Part shown: piece by piece, positions 53,660 through 62,935 of the stretch
How positions within the stretch are numbered: the stretch's first letter is position 1
How the letters are laid out: every line of letters starts with the position of its first letter
Program-made: the position numbers and the translations under genes
From: Telluribacter humicola
Lineage (GTDB): Bacteria; Bacteroidota; Bacteroidia; Cytophagales; Spirosomataceae
Direction of reading: 5' to 3'
Assembly: GCF_017355935.1 (NCBI RefSeq)
Contig: NZ_JAFIQT010000001.1
Location: forward strand, 2,170,001 to 2,234,000
DNA: 64,000 nt
Notes under the pieces: generated by a model
Database searches by the model: none
The model's input: the letters and a program-made list of their open reading frames with translations, nothing else
What the model was told of the DNA's origin: nothing

Positions 53660-55126
53660 ATGCTCCGGCTGGAAAACATATCGAAAAGCTTTCCCGGCGT
53701 CAAGGCGCTGGATGAGGTTTCGCTGGAGTTTCGGGCCGGAGAGGTACATGCCGTTTGCGGGGAGAACGGTGCTGGCAAAAGTACTCTCATGAACATCATT
53801 ACCGGCAACTATCAGCCGGATCAGGGACGACTGGTATGGAACGGGCATGAGATTTCCATTCCCAACGTACAGCACGCCCAGCGCCTCGGCATCAGTATCG
53901 TATATCAGGAACGAAGCCTGGTGGACTCGCTGAGCGTAGCCGAAAATATTTACCCCATCAATAAGCCCCGGTACCGCTGGGGCATTATCAACTATTCTGC
54001 CCTTTACCAAAACACCCAGCAGCTTCTCGACCAGTTGCAACTGACAGAGTTCTCTCCCCGCACACCCGTATCCCTGCTATCATCGGCGCAGAAACAGATG
54101 GTTGAAATAGCCAAAGCCCTGGCCACCGGCCCCAAACTCCTGATCCTGGATGAACCTACGGCCTCCATTACCGAGCGCGAAACCAAACTCCTCTTTAGGA
54201 TTATCCGTAGGCTGAAAGAAGAGGGCGTAGCTATTATCTACATCTCCCACCGTATGGCCGAAATCAAGGAGGTGGCCGACCGGGTGTCGGTCCTGAAAGA
54301 CGGCAGGCACCAGGGAACCGTAGAGGCAAGAGACACTACTATTGATACCATTATCCGGATGATGGTAGGTCGTGACATGACGCACAAGGCCTACGCCTCT
54401 GATGCCGGTGAAGAGGTAGTACTGTCGGTACGAAACCTGTCGGGCAGGGGATTTCGGAATGTAAGCTTTCAACTGCATAAAGGGGAGATACTGGGCTTTG
54501 CCGGTCTGATGGGAGCGGGCCGAACCGAGGTGGCCAAGGCTATCTTCGGAGCCAATCCTGTCAGTGAGGGAGAAGTAGTATTACGTGAGCAAGCGGTACA
54601 GCTTACGCATCCGTCCCAGGCCATTGGGCTGGGTATTGCCTACGTACCCGAAGACCGTAAGCAGTCGGGACTCTTTCTGGATAAAACCATCGCTGAAAAT
54701 ATAGCTTCAGCCCGCCTGCAAGACTTGTTTTACGAAGAGGAAGCTACGGTACATACAGCCCAGCAGTTGCAACAGCAGTTGGGCATCCGTACACCTTCCG
54801 TGAAGAACAAGGTCATCAAATTAAGTGGTGGTAATCAGCAGAAGGTAGTACTGGCCAAGTGGCTGAATACCCGGCCGGACATCCTGATCGTGGATGAACC
54901 TACGCACGGAGTGGACGTGGGAGCCAAGAGTGAAATATACGACATACTCAAAAAATTAACCGCCGAAGGCAAAAGCGTGATCGTGATATCCAGCGAACTA
55001 CCCGAACTACTCACGCTGGCGGATCGTATCGCGGTCATGCACGAAGGACGACTGGTGCGGATACTCAATAAAGATGAAGCCTCCGAAGAACTGATTATTC
55101 AAATCGCCTCCGGGCAAACCTTATAA
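53660..55126 (+). CDS. Sugar ABC transporter ATP-binding protein (RbsA-like)
   Basis: This 488-residue protein contains two fused ATPase domains, as in ribose/xylose importers. Domain 1 has Walker A at 34-42 (GENGAGKST), signature LLSSAQKQMVEIAKAL and Walker B LLILDEPTAS. Domain 2 has the degenerate A-loop GLMGAGRTEV, signature LSGGNQQKVVLAKWL and Walker B ILIVDEPTHGVDVG. It powers import of a monosaccharide through the inner membrane with the permease that starts 4 bases downstream. In this cluster the substrate is probably D-apiose. Such ABC sugar importers are unusual among Bacteroidota. Confidence 0.93.
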   Translation: MLRLENISKSFPGVKALDEVSLEFRAGEVHAVCGENGAGKSTLMNIITGNYQPDQGRLVWNGHEISIPNVQHAQRLGISIVYQERSLVDSLSVAENIYPINKPRYRWGIINYSALYQNTQQLLDQLQLTEFSPRTPVSLLSSAQKQMVEIAKALATGPKLLILDEPTASITERETKLLFRIIRRLKEEGVAIIYISHRMAEIKEVADRVSVLKDGRHQGTVEARDTTIDTIIRMMVGRDMTHKAYASDAGEEVVLSVRNLSGRGFRNVSFQLHKGEILGFAGLMGAGRTEVAKAIFGANPVSEGEVVLREQAVQLTHPSQAIGLGIAYVPEDRKQSGLFLDKTIAENIASARLQDLFYEEEATVHTAQQLQQQLGIRTPSVKNKVIKLSGGNQQKVVLAKWLNTRPDILIVDEPTHGVDVGAKSEIYDILKKLTAEGKSVIVISSELPELLTLADRIAVMHEGRLVRILNKDEASEELIIQIASGQTL

Positions 55127-55130
55127 CCCG

Positions 55131-56153
55131 ATGGAACAACTGGAACCAAGTGTATCTGTCAAGAAGAGTACTGCCGGTACCTCCGGTGCCGGAAATAGTC
55201 TGATGGCCGAGCGCCTGCAGGACCGTGTTTTTACGCTGGGCGTGACGACCCTGCTGCTATGCATAGGTATGTCAGTCGTGTTCCCTGACCAGTTTCCACG
55301 GGTCGAGAACCTGTCGCAGCTCCTGCTCAACCTGTCCGTTGATACCATCGTGGCCGTCGGGATGATGGTGTTGATGATCGCGGGTATGTTTGACCTGTCG
55401 GTGGGCTCGGTCGTGGCCTTCTCGGGAGGTATGGCCGGGTACCTCATGTACTACCACAATACCAATTTTCTGCTGGCAATACTGGCGGGACTGGTGGGAG
55501 CGGTAATGGTGGGGGTGATCAACGGCTGGCTCATCGCTAGGGCGCGCATCAACCCCATGATCCAGACGCTGGCCATGATGGGCATCGTACGGGGCTTTGC
55601 CCTGATGCTGAGCGGTGCCGGTATCCAGAACTTCCCCTACGAGTTTATCTACATCGGGCAGTCCAAGCTACTGGGCCTGCAGGCTCCGATCTGGTACATG
55701 CTGGCGACGGTGCTGCTGTTTAGTTTTCTGGTCAACCGCACTACCTTTTTTCGCAAGTACTATTTCATCGGCGGCAACGAAAAAGCGGCTGAATTGTCGG
55801 GGATCAACGTTCAGAAGATGAAGATATGGGCCTTTGTTATCTCGGCTACTCTGGCGGGTATAGCGGGTATCCTGCTGGCTTCTCGCTTAGGCGCAGCCCT
55901 TTCTACTTCGGGTCGGGGGCTGGAGCTGCGGGTAATTACCGCCGTAATCCTGGGAGGTGCTAGTTTGTCCGGTGGCTACGGGAAGATCTTGGGAGCTTTC
56001 CTGGGAGCCCTCTTCATGGCTATCGTTAACAATGCGCTGATCATCGGGCGGGTGTCAGGGTATTGGCAGGAGGTAATCCTGGGCGTGATCCTGATTGCAG
56101 CCGTGGGGATTGACCAGTGGCTGATCCGGCGTTCGGAGCGGGTGAAGGGGTAG
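55131..56153 (+). CDS. Sugar ABC transporter permease (RbsC-like)
   Basis: This 340-residue protein has about nine or ten membrane segments. Family signatures are MVLMIAGMFDLSVGSVVAFSGGM, MVGVINGWLIARARINPMIQTLAMMGIVRG and ELRVITAVILGGASLSGGYGKILGAFLGA. It starts 4 bases after the ATPase gene, so the two are tightly coupled. The first 25 residues are hydrophilic. A 214-base repeat-filled gap separates it from the binding-protein gene. Confidence 0.92.
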   Translation: MEQLEPSVSVKKSTAGTSGAGNSLMAERLQDRVFTLGVTTLLLCIGMSVVFPDQFPRVENLSQLLLNLSVDTIVAVGMMVLMIAGMFDLSVGSVVAFSGGMAGYLMYYHNTNFLLAILAGLVGAVMVGVINGWLIARARINPMIQTLAMMGIVRGFALMLSGAGIQNFPYEFIYIGQSKLLGLQAPIWYMLATVLLFSFLVNRTTFFRKYYFIGGNEKAAELSGINVQKMKIWAFVISATLAGIAGILLASRLGAALSTSGRGLELRVITAVILGGASLSGGYGKILGAFLGALFMAIVNNALIIGRVSGYWQEVILGVILIAAVGIDQWLIRRSERVKG

Positions 56154-56367
56154 TGGATTGTCGAGTTGCGACGGTTCGCCGCCGCGATTGGAGATTGTTG
56201 CGTTTTGTTTAAACGCGGAGGTACGCGGAGGAGGAGTGGAGCCGATTCCAGCCCCGTAGGGGCGGTACTTTAGTAGTAATAGCAGAAGTAGAATAGACAT
56301 CCCCATTAGCCCCAGCGGGGCGACACCCTTTTTGCCAGAATATTTAATAGCTATTTTCTTAATGTAG
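56154..56367. repeat. Composite repeat island between permease and binding-protein genes
   Basis: The 214-base gap holds three repeat types: a tandem 10-base unit ACGCGGAGGT/ACGCGGAGGA at 56213-56232; palindrome GCCCCGTAGGGGC at 56251-56263; and palindrome GCCCCAGCGGGGC at 56309-56321. The last two point the same way around a GGCGGTACTTTAGTAG-type spacer. No open frame is credible. Confidence 0.7.
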
Positions 56368-57396
56368 ATGAAAAATTTATTTGCCATAGCCGCAATCCTA
56401 ACTACCCTCACCGGCTGTGAACCGCCGCCGCGGGCGGGGTCAGTAGCTTCGTCGGATACGCTGGGGGCGGAGCAATTTATTACGGCCGATGAAGTGATGC
56501 CCAACGAAGAGTACGTGATGGTCACTACAGCCATTAACCTGCCGCTGTTTGTGAACCATGACCAGGCGGCCTTTCTGGAATGGGGCAAGAAGATGGGCGT
56601 ACGTACGACTATCCTCGGTCCTTCGGAGTGGGATGTGCCCGCTCAGATTGCCACCATTGAACAGGTTATTCCGTCCAAACCGGCCGGTCTGCTCATCAAC
56701 GGGACTGATCCGGGGATAGCTCAGGCTATCAACAAAGCCGTTGAAGCGGGCATCCCAACGGTGGTATATGACTCAGAAATCTCCAACTCCCGACGCCACT
56801 CCTTCATCGGTAGCAATTGGTACGAGATGGGGCGCCTGCAGGGGGAGCGCATGGCGAAGCTCATTGGTGGAAAGGGCAAGGTAGCCGTGATGGGTATTTT
56901 AGGCATGGAAAACATGGAAGCTGGATTCAAGGGCTTTCAGGATGCCATTGCCAAACATCCGGGTATTATATTTCTGGGTAAATATGATGATAAAGCTAAC
57001 GTAGAAACCGCCGCCAAAATAGCCGCCGACATCATCGCGGCTAATCCGGATCTGGCCGGGATGGGTGGCTTTGACTCCAACTCCGGGCCGGGTATGGCCC
57101 TGGCGGTGAAGGAGGCTAATAAAGTAGGCAAAATCAAACTCACCACCGTTGACGCCGAACCCGAGCACCTGCGACTGGTAAAGGAAGGCGTCATCCACTA
57201 CCTGGTGGGGCAGAAGCGCGAGCTATTCACCTACCTGGGCGCTCAGATGCTCTTCGACATGCGTCACAAAACGGTACAGCTCTCGGCCAATGACTCCCGG
57301 GCGGGCGTGGTACCTATTCCTTCCACCGTCACCACCGGCTCTATTGAGATTGACAAAAACAACGTCGATATATTCCTGTTGACCCAACAACAGTAG
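56368..57396 (+). CDS. Sugar ABC transporter substrate-binding lipoprotein (RbsB-like)
   Basis: This 342-residue protein starts with a lipoprotein signal (LTTLTGC, Cys17), unlike most Gram-negative sugar-binding proteins, which are free in the periplasm. The periplasmic-binding-protein-1 fold is shown by AQIATIEQVIPSKPAGLLINGTDP, AVEAGIPTVVYDSEI, SFIGSNWYEMGRLQGERMAKLIGGKGKV and GFDSNSGPGMALAVKEA. It works with the ATPase and permease encoded upstream; the ligand is probably D-apiose by context. The composite repeat island precedes it. Confidence 0.9.
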   Translation: MKNLFAIAAILTTLTGCEPPPRAGSVASSDTLGAEQFITADEVMPNEEYVMVTTAINLPLFVNHDQAAFLEWGKKMGVRTTILGPSEWDVPAQIATIEQVIPSKPAGLLINGTDPGIAQAINKAVEAGIPTVVYDSEISNSRRHSFIGSNWYEMGRLQGERMAKLIGGKGKVAVMGILGMENMEAGFKGFQDAIAKHPGIIFLGKYDDKANVETAAKIAADIIAANPDLAGMGGFDSNSGPGMALAVKEANKVGKIKLTTVDAEPEHLRLVKEGVIHYLVGQKRELFTYLGAQMLFDMRHKTVQLSANDSRAGVVPIPSTVTTGSIEIDKNNVDIFLLTQQQ

Positions 57397-57438
57397 GTTA
57401 TAATTTCCTGTTTATCCCTAAAACTCCTTACTTAGGCA

Positions 57439-57469
57439 CCTGTGGCACGGTTTCAAACCGTGCCACGGG
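57439..57469. repeat. REP-like palindrome, GTGGCACGGTT family
   Basis: GTGGCACGGTTTC followed by AAACCGTGCCAC is a nearly perfect 12-base-arm palindrome, with outer CC/GG pairs. It is closely related to the element at 28291-28321 and sits between the binding-protein and apnL genes. Confidence 0.75.
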
Positions 57470-57492
57470 CATTATAACCAGCTATCAGTACC

Positions 57493-59262
57493 ATGGAACA
57501 TACTACCTACTTTGGAACCAATCAGCCCCTACCACCCCATAGAACGCTAAAAGCCGGACAACTCACGTGTCTGTACGAGCACGGTAACCTCCGCTACATC
57601 CGGATCGGACAGGCTGAGGTACTGCGGATGATCTATTCGGCCGTACGCGATGCCGACTGGCAGACGGCTCCGTACAGGATTGAAAATGAGGTAGTGGAGG
57701 AGCAACCCGATAGCTTCCGGATTACCTACACCGCCCGCTATGAAATGGGGGAGGTCAATTTTAAAGGCACCTTCCTGATAGAAGGCAGGGCGGACAGCAG
57801 CATTACCTTCCGGATGGAGGGGGAGGCGCTAAGCCCCTTCAAGCGAAACCGGATCGGGATATGCGTACTGCATCCTATTGTGGAGTGTCAGGGAAAGCCC
57901 GTGCAGATCACCCATCCCGATACCAGTACAGAAGAGGCCCGTTTCCCCGATGCCATTAGCCCTCACCAGCCCTTCCTGGATATCGTACAAATGGCCTGGC
58001 CGGTCACGGACGGAGTAGAGGCAAGGGTCTTATTTGAAGGAGATATCTTCGAAACTGAAGACCAGCGCAACTGGACTGATGCCTCCTACAAGACCTACAG
58101 TACCCCTCTGACCCTACCCAAGCCGGTACAGATATACACAGGAGATACCATCAGTCAACAGGTGACGCTACAGGTTGTATTATCTGCAGGGGCACCAGTA
58201 GGAGAGGTTGATGATGCTATATCCTTTGATCTGGGAGAGGAGAGAAAGCCATTCCCCCGCCTGGGTTACGCCAGGTCTACCACACAGGAGGGGCTGACTG
58301 ATAGCCAGGTAGAGTTGCTGCGGGAGCTCCCCTTTGATCATTACCGGGTAGAGGTAAAGCTGTACGAGGAGTGGGAGAAAAGTTTTCTGCAGGCAGCAAG
58401 AGAGGCGCAAAGGTTGCAGGTACCTATTGAGCTGATTGCCTATTTCAATAATGAAGCAGCCGAACAACTCCCCCGGATTCTGGCAGGAATTAGGGAACAA
58501 AGTGTGATCGTAGAATCCATACTGGTGTTGCATCTGGATTCTCCCCGTACTCCCGAAGATCTGTTGCGAAAGGTATATGCTCCGTTGAAAGATGCCTTTC
58601 CCGGGGTTCGTATCGGCTACGGTACCAATGAGTTTTTTACCGAACTCAATCGCAACCGACCTGCTACTGACCTGTACGACTTTGTCAGCTACTCCCTCAA
58701 TCCGCAGGTACATGCTACGGATGCCCGCTCGCTGATTGAGAATGTAAGCGCGCAGCAGTATACCATTGCTACGGCTAGTCTATTTGCGCCGGGGAAGTCC
58801 ATCCATGTATCACCCGTTACCTTAAAGCTACGGCAGTACCCGGGTGAAGAGAACCATACCGGTACCGGACTGCCCCCCTCGGCTGATGAGCGACAGTTTA
58901 CCGAATTGGCGGTAGCTTGGACCTTATTAAGCATTCGCTATCTGAGCGGCGCTGATCAGATCACGTATTTTGAGACGGTAGGCACCAAAGGAGTACTCCC
59001 CTCTGATATCGTGGAAGACGGGGCACCGGCTTCGCCCCTATACCAGTACCTCAAAGCGCTGAAAGACTTCGGTCCCCGCTGGATTATAGACAGCCGTAGC
59101 GGTCAATCGTTGCGGGTAGATGGGCTTGTTCTGGAAAATGAGAAAGGTGAGCGCATGGCCATTCTGGTGAATTTTGAAGAACGGGCTAATGGGCTGATTA
59201 TGAATGAAGGCGGATCGGAAGTTACACTTCTGGCTACCTCTATTAAGATTATAAGACTTTAG
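57493..59262 (+). CDS. apnL: D-apionate lactonase
   Basis: This 589-residue cytosolic protein has no signal peptide. Its N-terminal beta domain (about 1-230) carries stretches that match the ApnL family from memory: LRYIRIGQAEVLRMIYSAVRD, GEALSPFKRNRIGICVLHP, FPDAISPHQPFLDI and EDQRNWTDASYKTYSTPLTL. A TIM-barrel-like middle (about 255-510) and a small C-terminal beta domain follow, the known three-domain layout. ApnL opens D-apionolactone to D-apionate, between apiose dehydrogenase and ApnO. It is the last gene of the cluster. Confidence 0.85.
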   Translation: MEHTTYFGTNQPLPPHRTLKAGQLTCLYEHGNLRYIRIGQAEVLRMIYSAVRDADWQTAPYRIENEVVEEQPDSFRITYTARYEMGEVNFKGTFLIEGRADSSITFRMEGEALSPFKRNRIGICVLHPIVECQGKPVQITHPDTSTEEARFPDAISPHQPFLDIVQMAWPVTDGVEARVLFEGDIFETEDQRNWTDASYKTYSTPLTLPKPVQIYTGDTISQQVTLQVVLSAGAPVGEVDDAISFDLGEERKPFPRLGYARSTTQEGLTDSQVELLRELPFDHYRVEVKLYEEWEKSFLQAAREAQRLQVPIELIAYFNNEAAEQLPRILAGIREQSVIVESILVLHLDSPRTPEDLLRKVYAPLKDAFPGVRIGYGTNEFFTELNRNRPATDLYDFVSYSLNPQVHATDARSLIENVSAQQYTIATASLFAPGKSIHVSPVTLKLRQYPGEENHTGTGLPPSADERQFTELAVAWTLLSIRYLSGADQITYFETVGTKGVLPSDIVEDGAPASPLYQYLKALKDFGPRWIIDSRSGQSLRVDGLVLENEKGERMAILVNFEERANGLIMNEGGSEVTLLATSIKIIRL

Positions 59263-59354
59263 GTACCTAAATATTTTACAATAAAATAATGAGTTGCTGC
59301 GGGCATATTGTGTAATTTCGGCCGAAAATTCAATTTTACGTAACAATGTGAGAG

Positions 59355-59993
59355 ATGGAGTCTCCCATTCTTGATGAGAATATGAACGCAAACGTACACA
59401 AAGCACACCCCTGGCACGGTATCCCCATCGGAGATAAAGCTCCGGATATCGTAACGACCTTCATTGAAATTGTACCCACCGACACCGTTAAGTATGAAAT
59501 CGATAAGCAGACTGGTTATCTGAAGATTGACCGTCCGCAGAAGTACTCCAATATTGTTCCTGCCCTTTACGGTTTTATCCCCAAGACCTACTGCAGCGAG
59601 CTGATCGCTCAGTTAGCCAGAGAGCGTTCGGGCCGTGATATTACGGAGGGCGATGGTGACCCACTGGATATCTGTGTACTGTGCGAAAAGATTATTTCAC
59701 ACGGAAATATCATCTGCGAAGCCCGCCCTATCGGTGGTATTCGCCTGATCGACGGTGGTGAAGCGGATGACAAAATCATCGCCGTACTGAAAGGTGACGA
59801 AGTGTACGGGGCCTACAATGACCTGCACGAAGTACCTGCCAACGTGGTAGAGCGTCTGAAGCACTACTTCCTGACCTACAAGAACCTGCCCGGTGAGGAA
59901 GCCAAAATCGAAATTACCAATGTATACGGCCGCGAGGAAGCGCTGGAAGTAATCCGTACTTCGGTTGAAGATTACAAGCAGAACTTTTATTGA
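59355..59993 (+). CDS. ppa: Soluble inorganic pyrophosphatase, family I
   Basis: This 212-residue cytosolic enzyme hydrolyses pyrophosphate. Active-site motifs are EGDGDPLDICVL (the D-x-D-P-x-D metal site) and GGIRLIDGGEADDKIIAV, with YSNIVPALYGFIPKTY upstream. The start may be 59355 or the ATG at 59382 (MNANVHKAHPWHGI), which better fits the family. An imperfect -7-like TAATTTCG lies near 59313. Independent of the apiose cluster. Confidence 0.92.
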   Translation: MESPILDENMNANVHKAHPWHGIPIGDKAPDIVTTFIEIVPTDTVKYEIDKQTGYLKIDRPQKYSNIVPALYGFIPKTYCSELIAQLARERSGRDITEGDGDPLDICVLCEKIISHGNIICEARPIGGIRLIDGGEADDKIIAVLKGDEVYGAYNDLHEVPANVVERLKHYFLTYKNLPGEEAKIEITNVYGREEALEVIRTSVEDYKQNFY

Positions 59994-60015
59994 TCCTTAG
60001 ATCGGTATGAATGGA

Positions 60016-60045
60016 ATGGCTCTGCCCTCGGCAGAGCCATTTTTT
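60016..60045 (+). terminator. Rho-independent terminator after ppa
   Basis: ATGGCTCTGCC and GGCAGAGCCAT form an 11-base stem with a 3-base loop (60016-60040), followed by a T run. Confidence 0.85.
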
Positions 60046-60050
60046 ATGCC

Positions 60051-60058
60051 TATCTTTG
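60051..60058 (+). promoter_or_regulatory. Candidate -7 promoter element for prfC
   Basis: TATCTTTG, followed by CGG, is an exact TAnnTTTG match about 118 bases before the prfC ATG and directly after the ppa terminator. Confidence 0.42.
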
Positions 60059-60175
60059 CGGAAATTTTTAGAAGCGAATAGGTGTTAGATACGTAGTGAT
60101 TAGCTGGTTATGAGTCTATTAATAACGAGTATCGCTTAGCCGCTCAATCACCAATCGCCCAATTTGTCGAAAAAG

Positions 60176-61771
60176 ATGAGTAACATTCAGGAAATAAAAA
60201 AGCGTCGCACGTTTGCGATCATTAGCCACCCCGATGCCGGTAAGACAACCCTGACTGAGAAGCTGCTGCTTTTTGGTGGAGCTATCCAGACCGCCGGTGC
60301 CGTAAAATCCAACAAGATCAAGAAGACAGCTACGTCTGACTTCATGGAGATTGAGAAACAGCGGGGTATATCGGTGGCTACGTCCGTGATGACGTTTGAG
60401 TACAAAGACCTGCTTATCAATATTCTGGATACGCCCGGTCACAAAGACTTTGCCGAAGATACCTATCGTACCCTCACGGCGGTGGATAGCGTTATCCTGG
60501 TGATTGACTGTGTGAAAGGGGTAGAGGAGCAGACCGAGCGCCTGATGGAAGTATGCCGGATGCGTAATACGCCTGTGATCATATTCATCAATAAGCTGGA
60601 CCGCGAAGGACAGAATCCCTTCGACCTGCTGGATGAGCTCGAGACCAAGCTGAACATCCGGGTACGTCCGTTGACCTGGCCTATCAATATGGGCTCTGAC
60701 TTCAAAGGCGTATATAGTCTGTACGAACAGAAACTGTATTTCTTTAAGATCAACAAGACCAAAATAGAAAGCGACGTAGCTGAGGTAAGTCTGGACGATG
60801 AAAATCTGGAATCGCTGGTAGGGGAGCGCGACGCGTATCAATTGCGTGAAGACGTTGAATTGGTAGAGGGGGTATACGATCCCTTCTCGGAGGACGCGTA
60901 TCAGAAAGGGGAGCTGGCTCCGGTATTCTTCGGTAGTGCCATTAATAACTTCGGGGTAAAGGAGCTGTTGGATACATTCTGCCAGATTTCGCCTACGCCG
61001 CAGCCGCGCCCAACCGACGCCCGCAAGGTAGAGCCTACCGAGCCTAAGTTCAGCGGATTTATATTCAAGATACACGCCAACCTGGACCCGCGCCACCGCG
61101 ACCGGATCGCGTTCCTGCGTATATGTTCGGGTAAGTTTGAGCGGAATAAGTTCTATCACCATGTCCGTCTGGACAAAGACGTTCGCTTTGCGAGCCCGTT
61201 CAGCTTTATGGCTTCTGCCAAGAGTGTGATGGATGAAGGCTTCCCCGGTGACGTGGTAGGTCTATATGATACCGGTAATTTCAAGATAGGTGATACCCTG
61301 ACCGAAGGCGAAGACCTGATGTTCTCGGGTATCCCAAGCTTCTCACCTGAGATTTTCAAAGAGCTAATCAACCTGGACCCTATGAAATCCAAGCAATTGG
61401 AGAAGGGGATACAGCAGTTGACAGATGAGGGGGTAGCGCAGCTATTTACACTTGATTTGGGTAACCGTAAGATCGTAGGTACCGTGGGTGAACTACAATT
61501 TGATGTAATCCAGTACCGCCTTGAGCATGAATACGGGGCCAAGTGTCGCTGGGTACCTATTAATACCGCCCGTGCCTGCTGGATTACATCGGATGATAAG
61601 CGTAAGCTGGATGAATTTATCCGTCTGAAGGGTAACCAGATTGGCTACGATAAAGACCGCAACCCGGTGTTCCTGGCGGAGTCGGAGTGGATGATTCGGA
61701 TGAACCGCGACAACAATCCGGATATTCAGTTCCACTTTACCTCTGAATTCAAAACCGAGAGTGTCGTTTAG
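60176..61771 (+). CDS. prfC: Peptide chain release factor 3
   Basis: RF3 is a translational GTPase that recycles RF1 and RF2 from the ribosome. The ATG at 60176 is chosen over a TTG 12 bases upstream. About 531 residues: GTPase motifs [13 protein letters not shown] (G1), [13 protein letters not shown] (switch 1), [16 protein letters not shown] (G3) and FINKLDRE (G4), then domain 2 and the RF3-specific C-terminal domain ([21 protein letters not shown]). Monocistronic, with a bidirectional terminator. Confidence 0.95.
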   Translation: MSNIQEIKKRRTFAIISHPDAGKTTLTEKLLLFGGAIQTAGAVKSNKIKKTATSDFMEIEKQRGISVATSVMTFEYKDLLINILDTPGHKDFAEDTYRTLTAVDSVILVIDCVKGVEEQTERLMEVCRMRNTPVIIFINKLDREGQNPFDLLDELETKLNIRVRPLTWPINMGSDFKGVYSLYEQKLYFFKINKTKIESDVAEVSLDDENLESLVGERDAYQLREDVELVEGVYDPFSEDAYQKGELAPVFFGSAINNFGVKELLDTFCQISPTPQPRPTDARKVEPTEPKFSGFIFKIHANLDPRHRDRIAFLRICSGKFERNKFYHHVRLDKDVRFASPFSFMASAKSVMDEGFPGDVVGLYDTGNFKIGDTLTEGEDLMFSGIPSFSPEIFKELINLDPMKSKQLEKGIQQLTDEGVAQLFTLDLGNRKIVGTVGELQFDVIQYRLEHEYGAKCRWVPINTARACWITSDDKRKLDEFIRLKGNQIGYDKDRNPVFLAESEWMIRMNRDNNPDIQFHFTSEFKTESVV

Positions 61772-61796
61772 TCCATCTGGGCATAACAGATCTATA

Positions 61797-61830
61797 AAAA
61801 AGTCCGGTCGGATCTCCGACCGGACTTTTT
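61797..61830. terminator. Bidirectional terminator between prfC and Spy-like gene
   Basis: A perfect 15-base stem (AAAAAGTCCGGTCGG at 61797-61811 with CCGACCGGACTTTTT at 61816-61830) and a 4-base loop, between convergent genes. Confidence 0.88.
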
Positions 61831-61864
61831 GTATTCACAACCTTCACTTATAACCACTTATTAA

Positions 61865-62302
61865 TTACTTACGGGCATCTTTGCTTTTCAGCGCTTTTTC
61901 GCCCTGCTGACCTGACTGGTGCTTTGGGTGGTCTTTCTTCTGACCATGGTAATTACGGCCTCTTTGTACATTACCACGCTGACGCATTTCCTGGCGCAGG
62001 GTCTTATACTTGTCCTGCTGGGCCGGAGTCAGAATAGCCGAAAGCTCTTTCTGGTAGCTCTCATGGGCGGCCTTCATCCCTTCACGATCCTCATTCTTCC
62101 GTAGGTCCTGCATTTTCTGCATGCGGCTTATATTCAGCGCGTATACCTGCTTTTGTTGCTTATCACTAAGTTCCAGTTTTTCGGTCATAAACTTTGTCTG
62201 GTTCTCGGCACGCTGCTCGGGGGTAGGTCTGTCACCGCCACGCTGAGCGAAAACTGTCATGCTGGAAAGAGCCAGCATCATGGCTAACATTACTGTCTTC
62301 AT
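61865..62302 (-). CDS. Spy/CpxP-like periplasmic protein (DUF4890-like)
   Basis: This 145-residue protein has a signal peptide (about 1-19, MTVFAQ). The mature part is helical and highly charged: TPEQRAENQTKFMTEKLELSDKQQKQVYALNI, ending in LTPAQQDKYKTLRQEMRQRG, the LTxxQ-type repeat of Spy-like chaperones, with a basic His/Lys/Gln tail. It probably acts in the periplasm as a stress-related chaperone; the regulatory partner is unknown. Confidence 0.75.
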   Translation of the reverse strand: MKTVMLAMMLALSSMTVFAQRGGDRPTPEQRAENQTKFMTEKLELSDKQQKQVYALNISRMQKMQDLRKNEDREGMKAAHESYQKELSAILTPAQQDKYKTLRQEMRQRGNVQRGRNYHGQKKDHPKHQSGQQGEKALKSKDARK

Positions 62303-62378
62303 TATCCGGGTTTGTTATAGTTTACAGGGGTTAGATAATGGGAAAGCAGGAAGGTTTAATAGGGTTACAAAAAAACTT

Positions 62379-62666
62379 TTACAGCCATCTTTTTACCAGC
62401 GCTTCCCACTCTTCCTTTAGCGTTTTGTCCGGCATGGTGGCTCCGGCCCGGCGGTACCAGTAGTTGGCATTCCAGGTATCTCCCTCTACCCGGTGCAGGT
62501 AGGCGTGCAGTAGGTCATAGTCGCGGGTACCTTCGCGGCTTTGGGCTATTTCGTGGGCGGCGGTCCAGTCGCCGTTCGCATCGTGCCACAGGGCAGCTAC
62601 TACTTCGGACACCTGCGCGGGAGGGGTGGGTTGTTCAAGTGAGGCTACAAATTGATCGTAGGTCAT
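62379..62666 (-). CDS. Conserved hypothetical small protein
   Basis: This 95-residue cytosolic protein has no signal or membrane segment. It contains the pattern VVAALWHDANGDWTAAHEIAQ and YLHRVEGDTWNANYWYRRAG. Similar small proteins are widespread, but I know no function. It is 76 bases downstream of the Spy-like gene start region on the same strand orientation; each appears separately expressed. Confidence 0.7.
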   Translation of the reverse strand: MTYDQFVASLEQPTPPAQVSEVVAALWHDANGDWTAAHEIAQSREGTRDYDLLHAYLHRVEGDTWNANYWYRRAGATMPDKTLKEEWEALVKRWL

Positions 62667-62875
62667 GGGTAGGTTAGTTAAATCCGTTTACTAAGTCAAA
62701 ACCGTATCGCCAAAAATAAGGAGTAACTATTTAAAACCAATTGACAGGCAGGCTGGTTACGTTATTCCCCTCTAACAAAACGGAGCAGGATGCAAATAAG
62801 TGGAAGTGAGCAACGTAGAGAGACAGGTATAGTAACCGGCCAAAAATTTAACACATTTTTTAGGGTTTCGGGTGG

Positions 62876-62883
62876 TATTTTTG
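62876..62883 (+). promoter_or_regulatory. Candidate -7 promoter element for S24-type repressor gene
   Basis: TATTTTTG is an exact TAnnTTTG match 52 bases before the ATG at 62936; no clear -33 TTG. Confidence 0.33.
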
Positions 62884-62935
62884 ATTTGTGATTACTATAT
62901 TTACTCAACGACAAAGCAAATCACCCGTACTGTCT

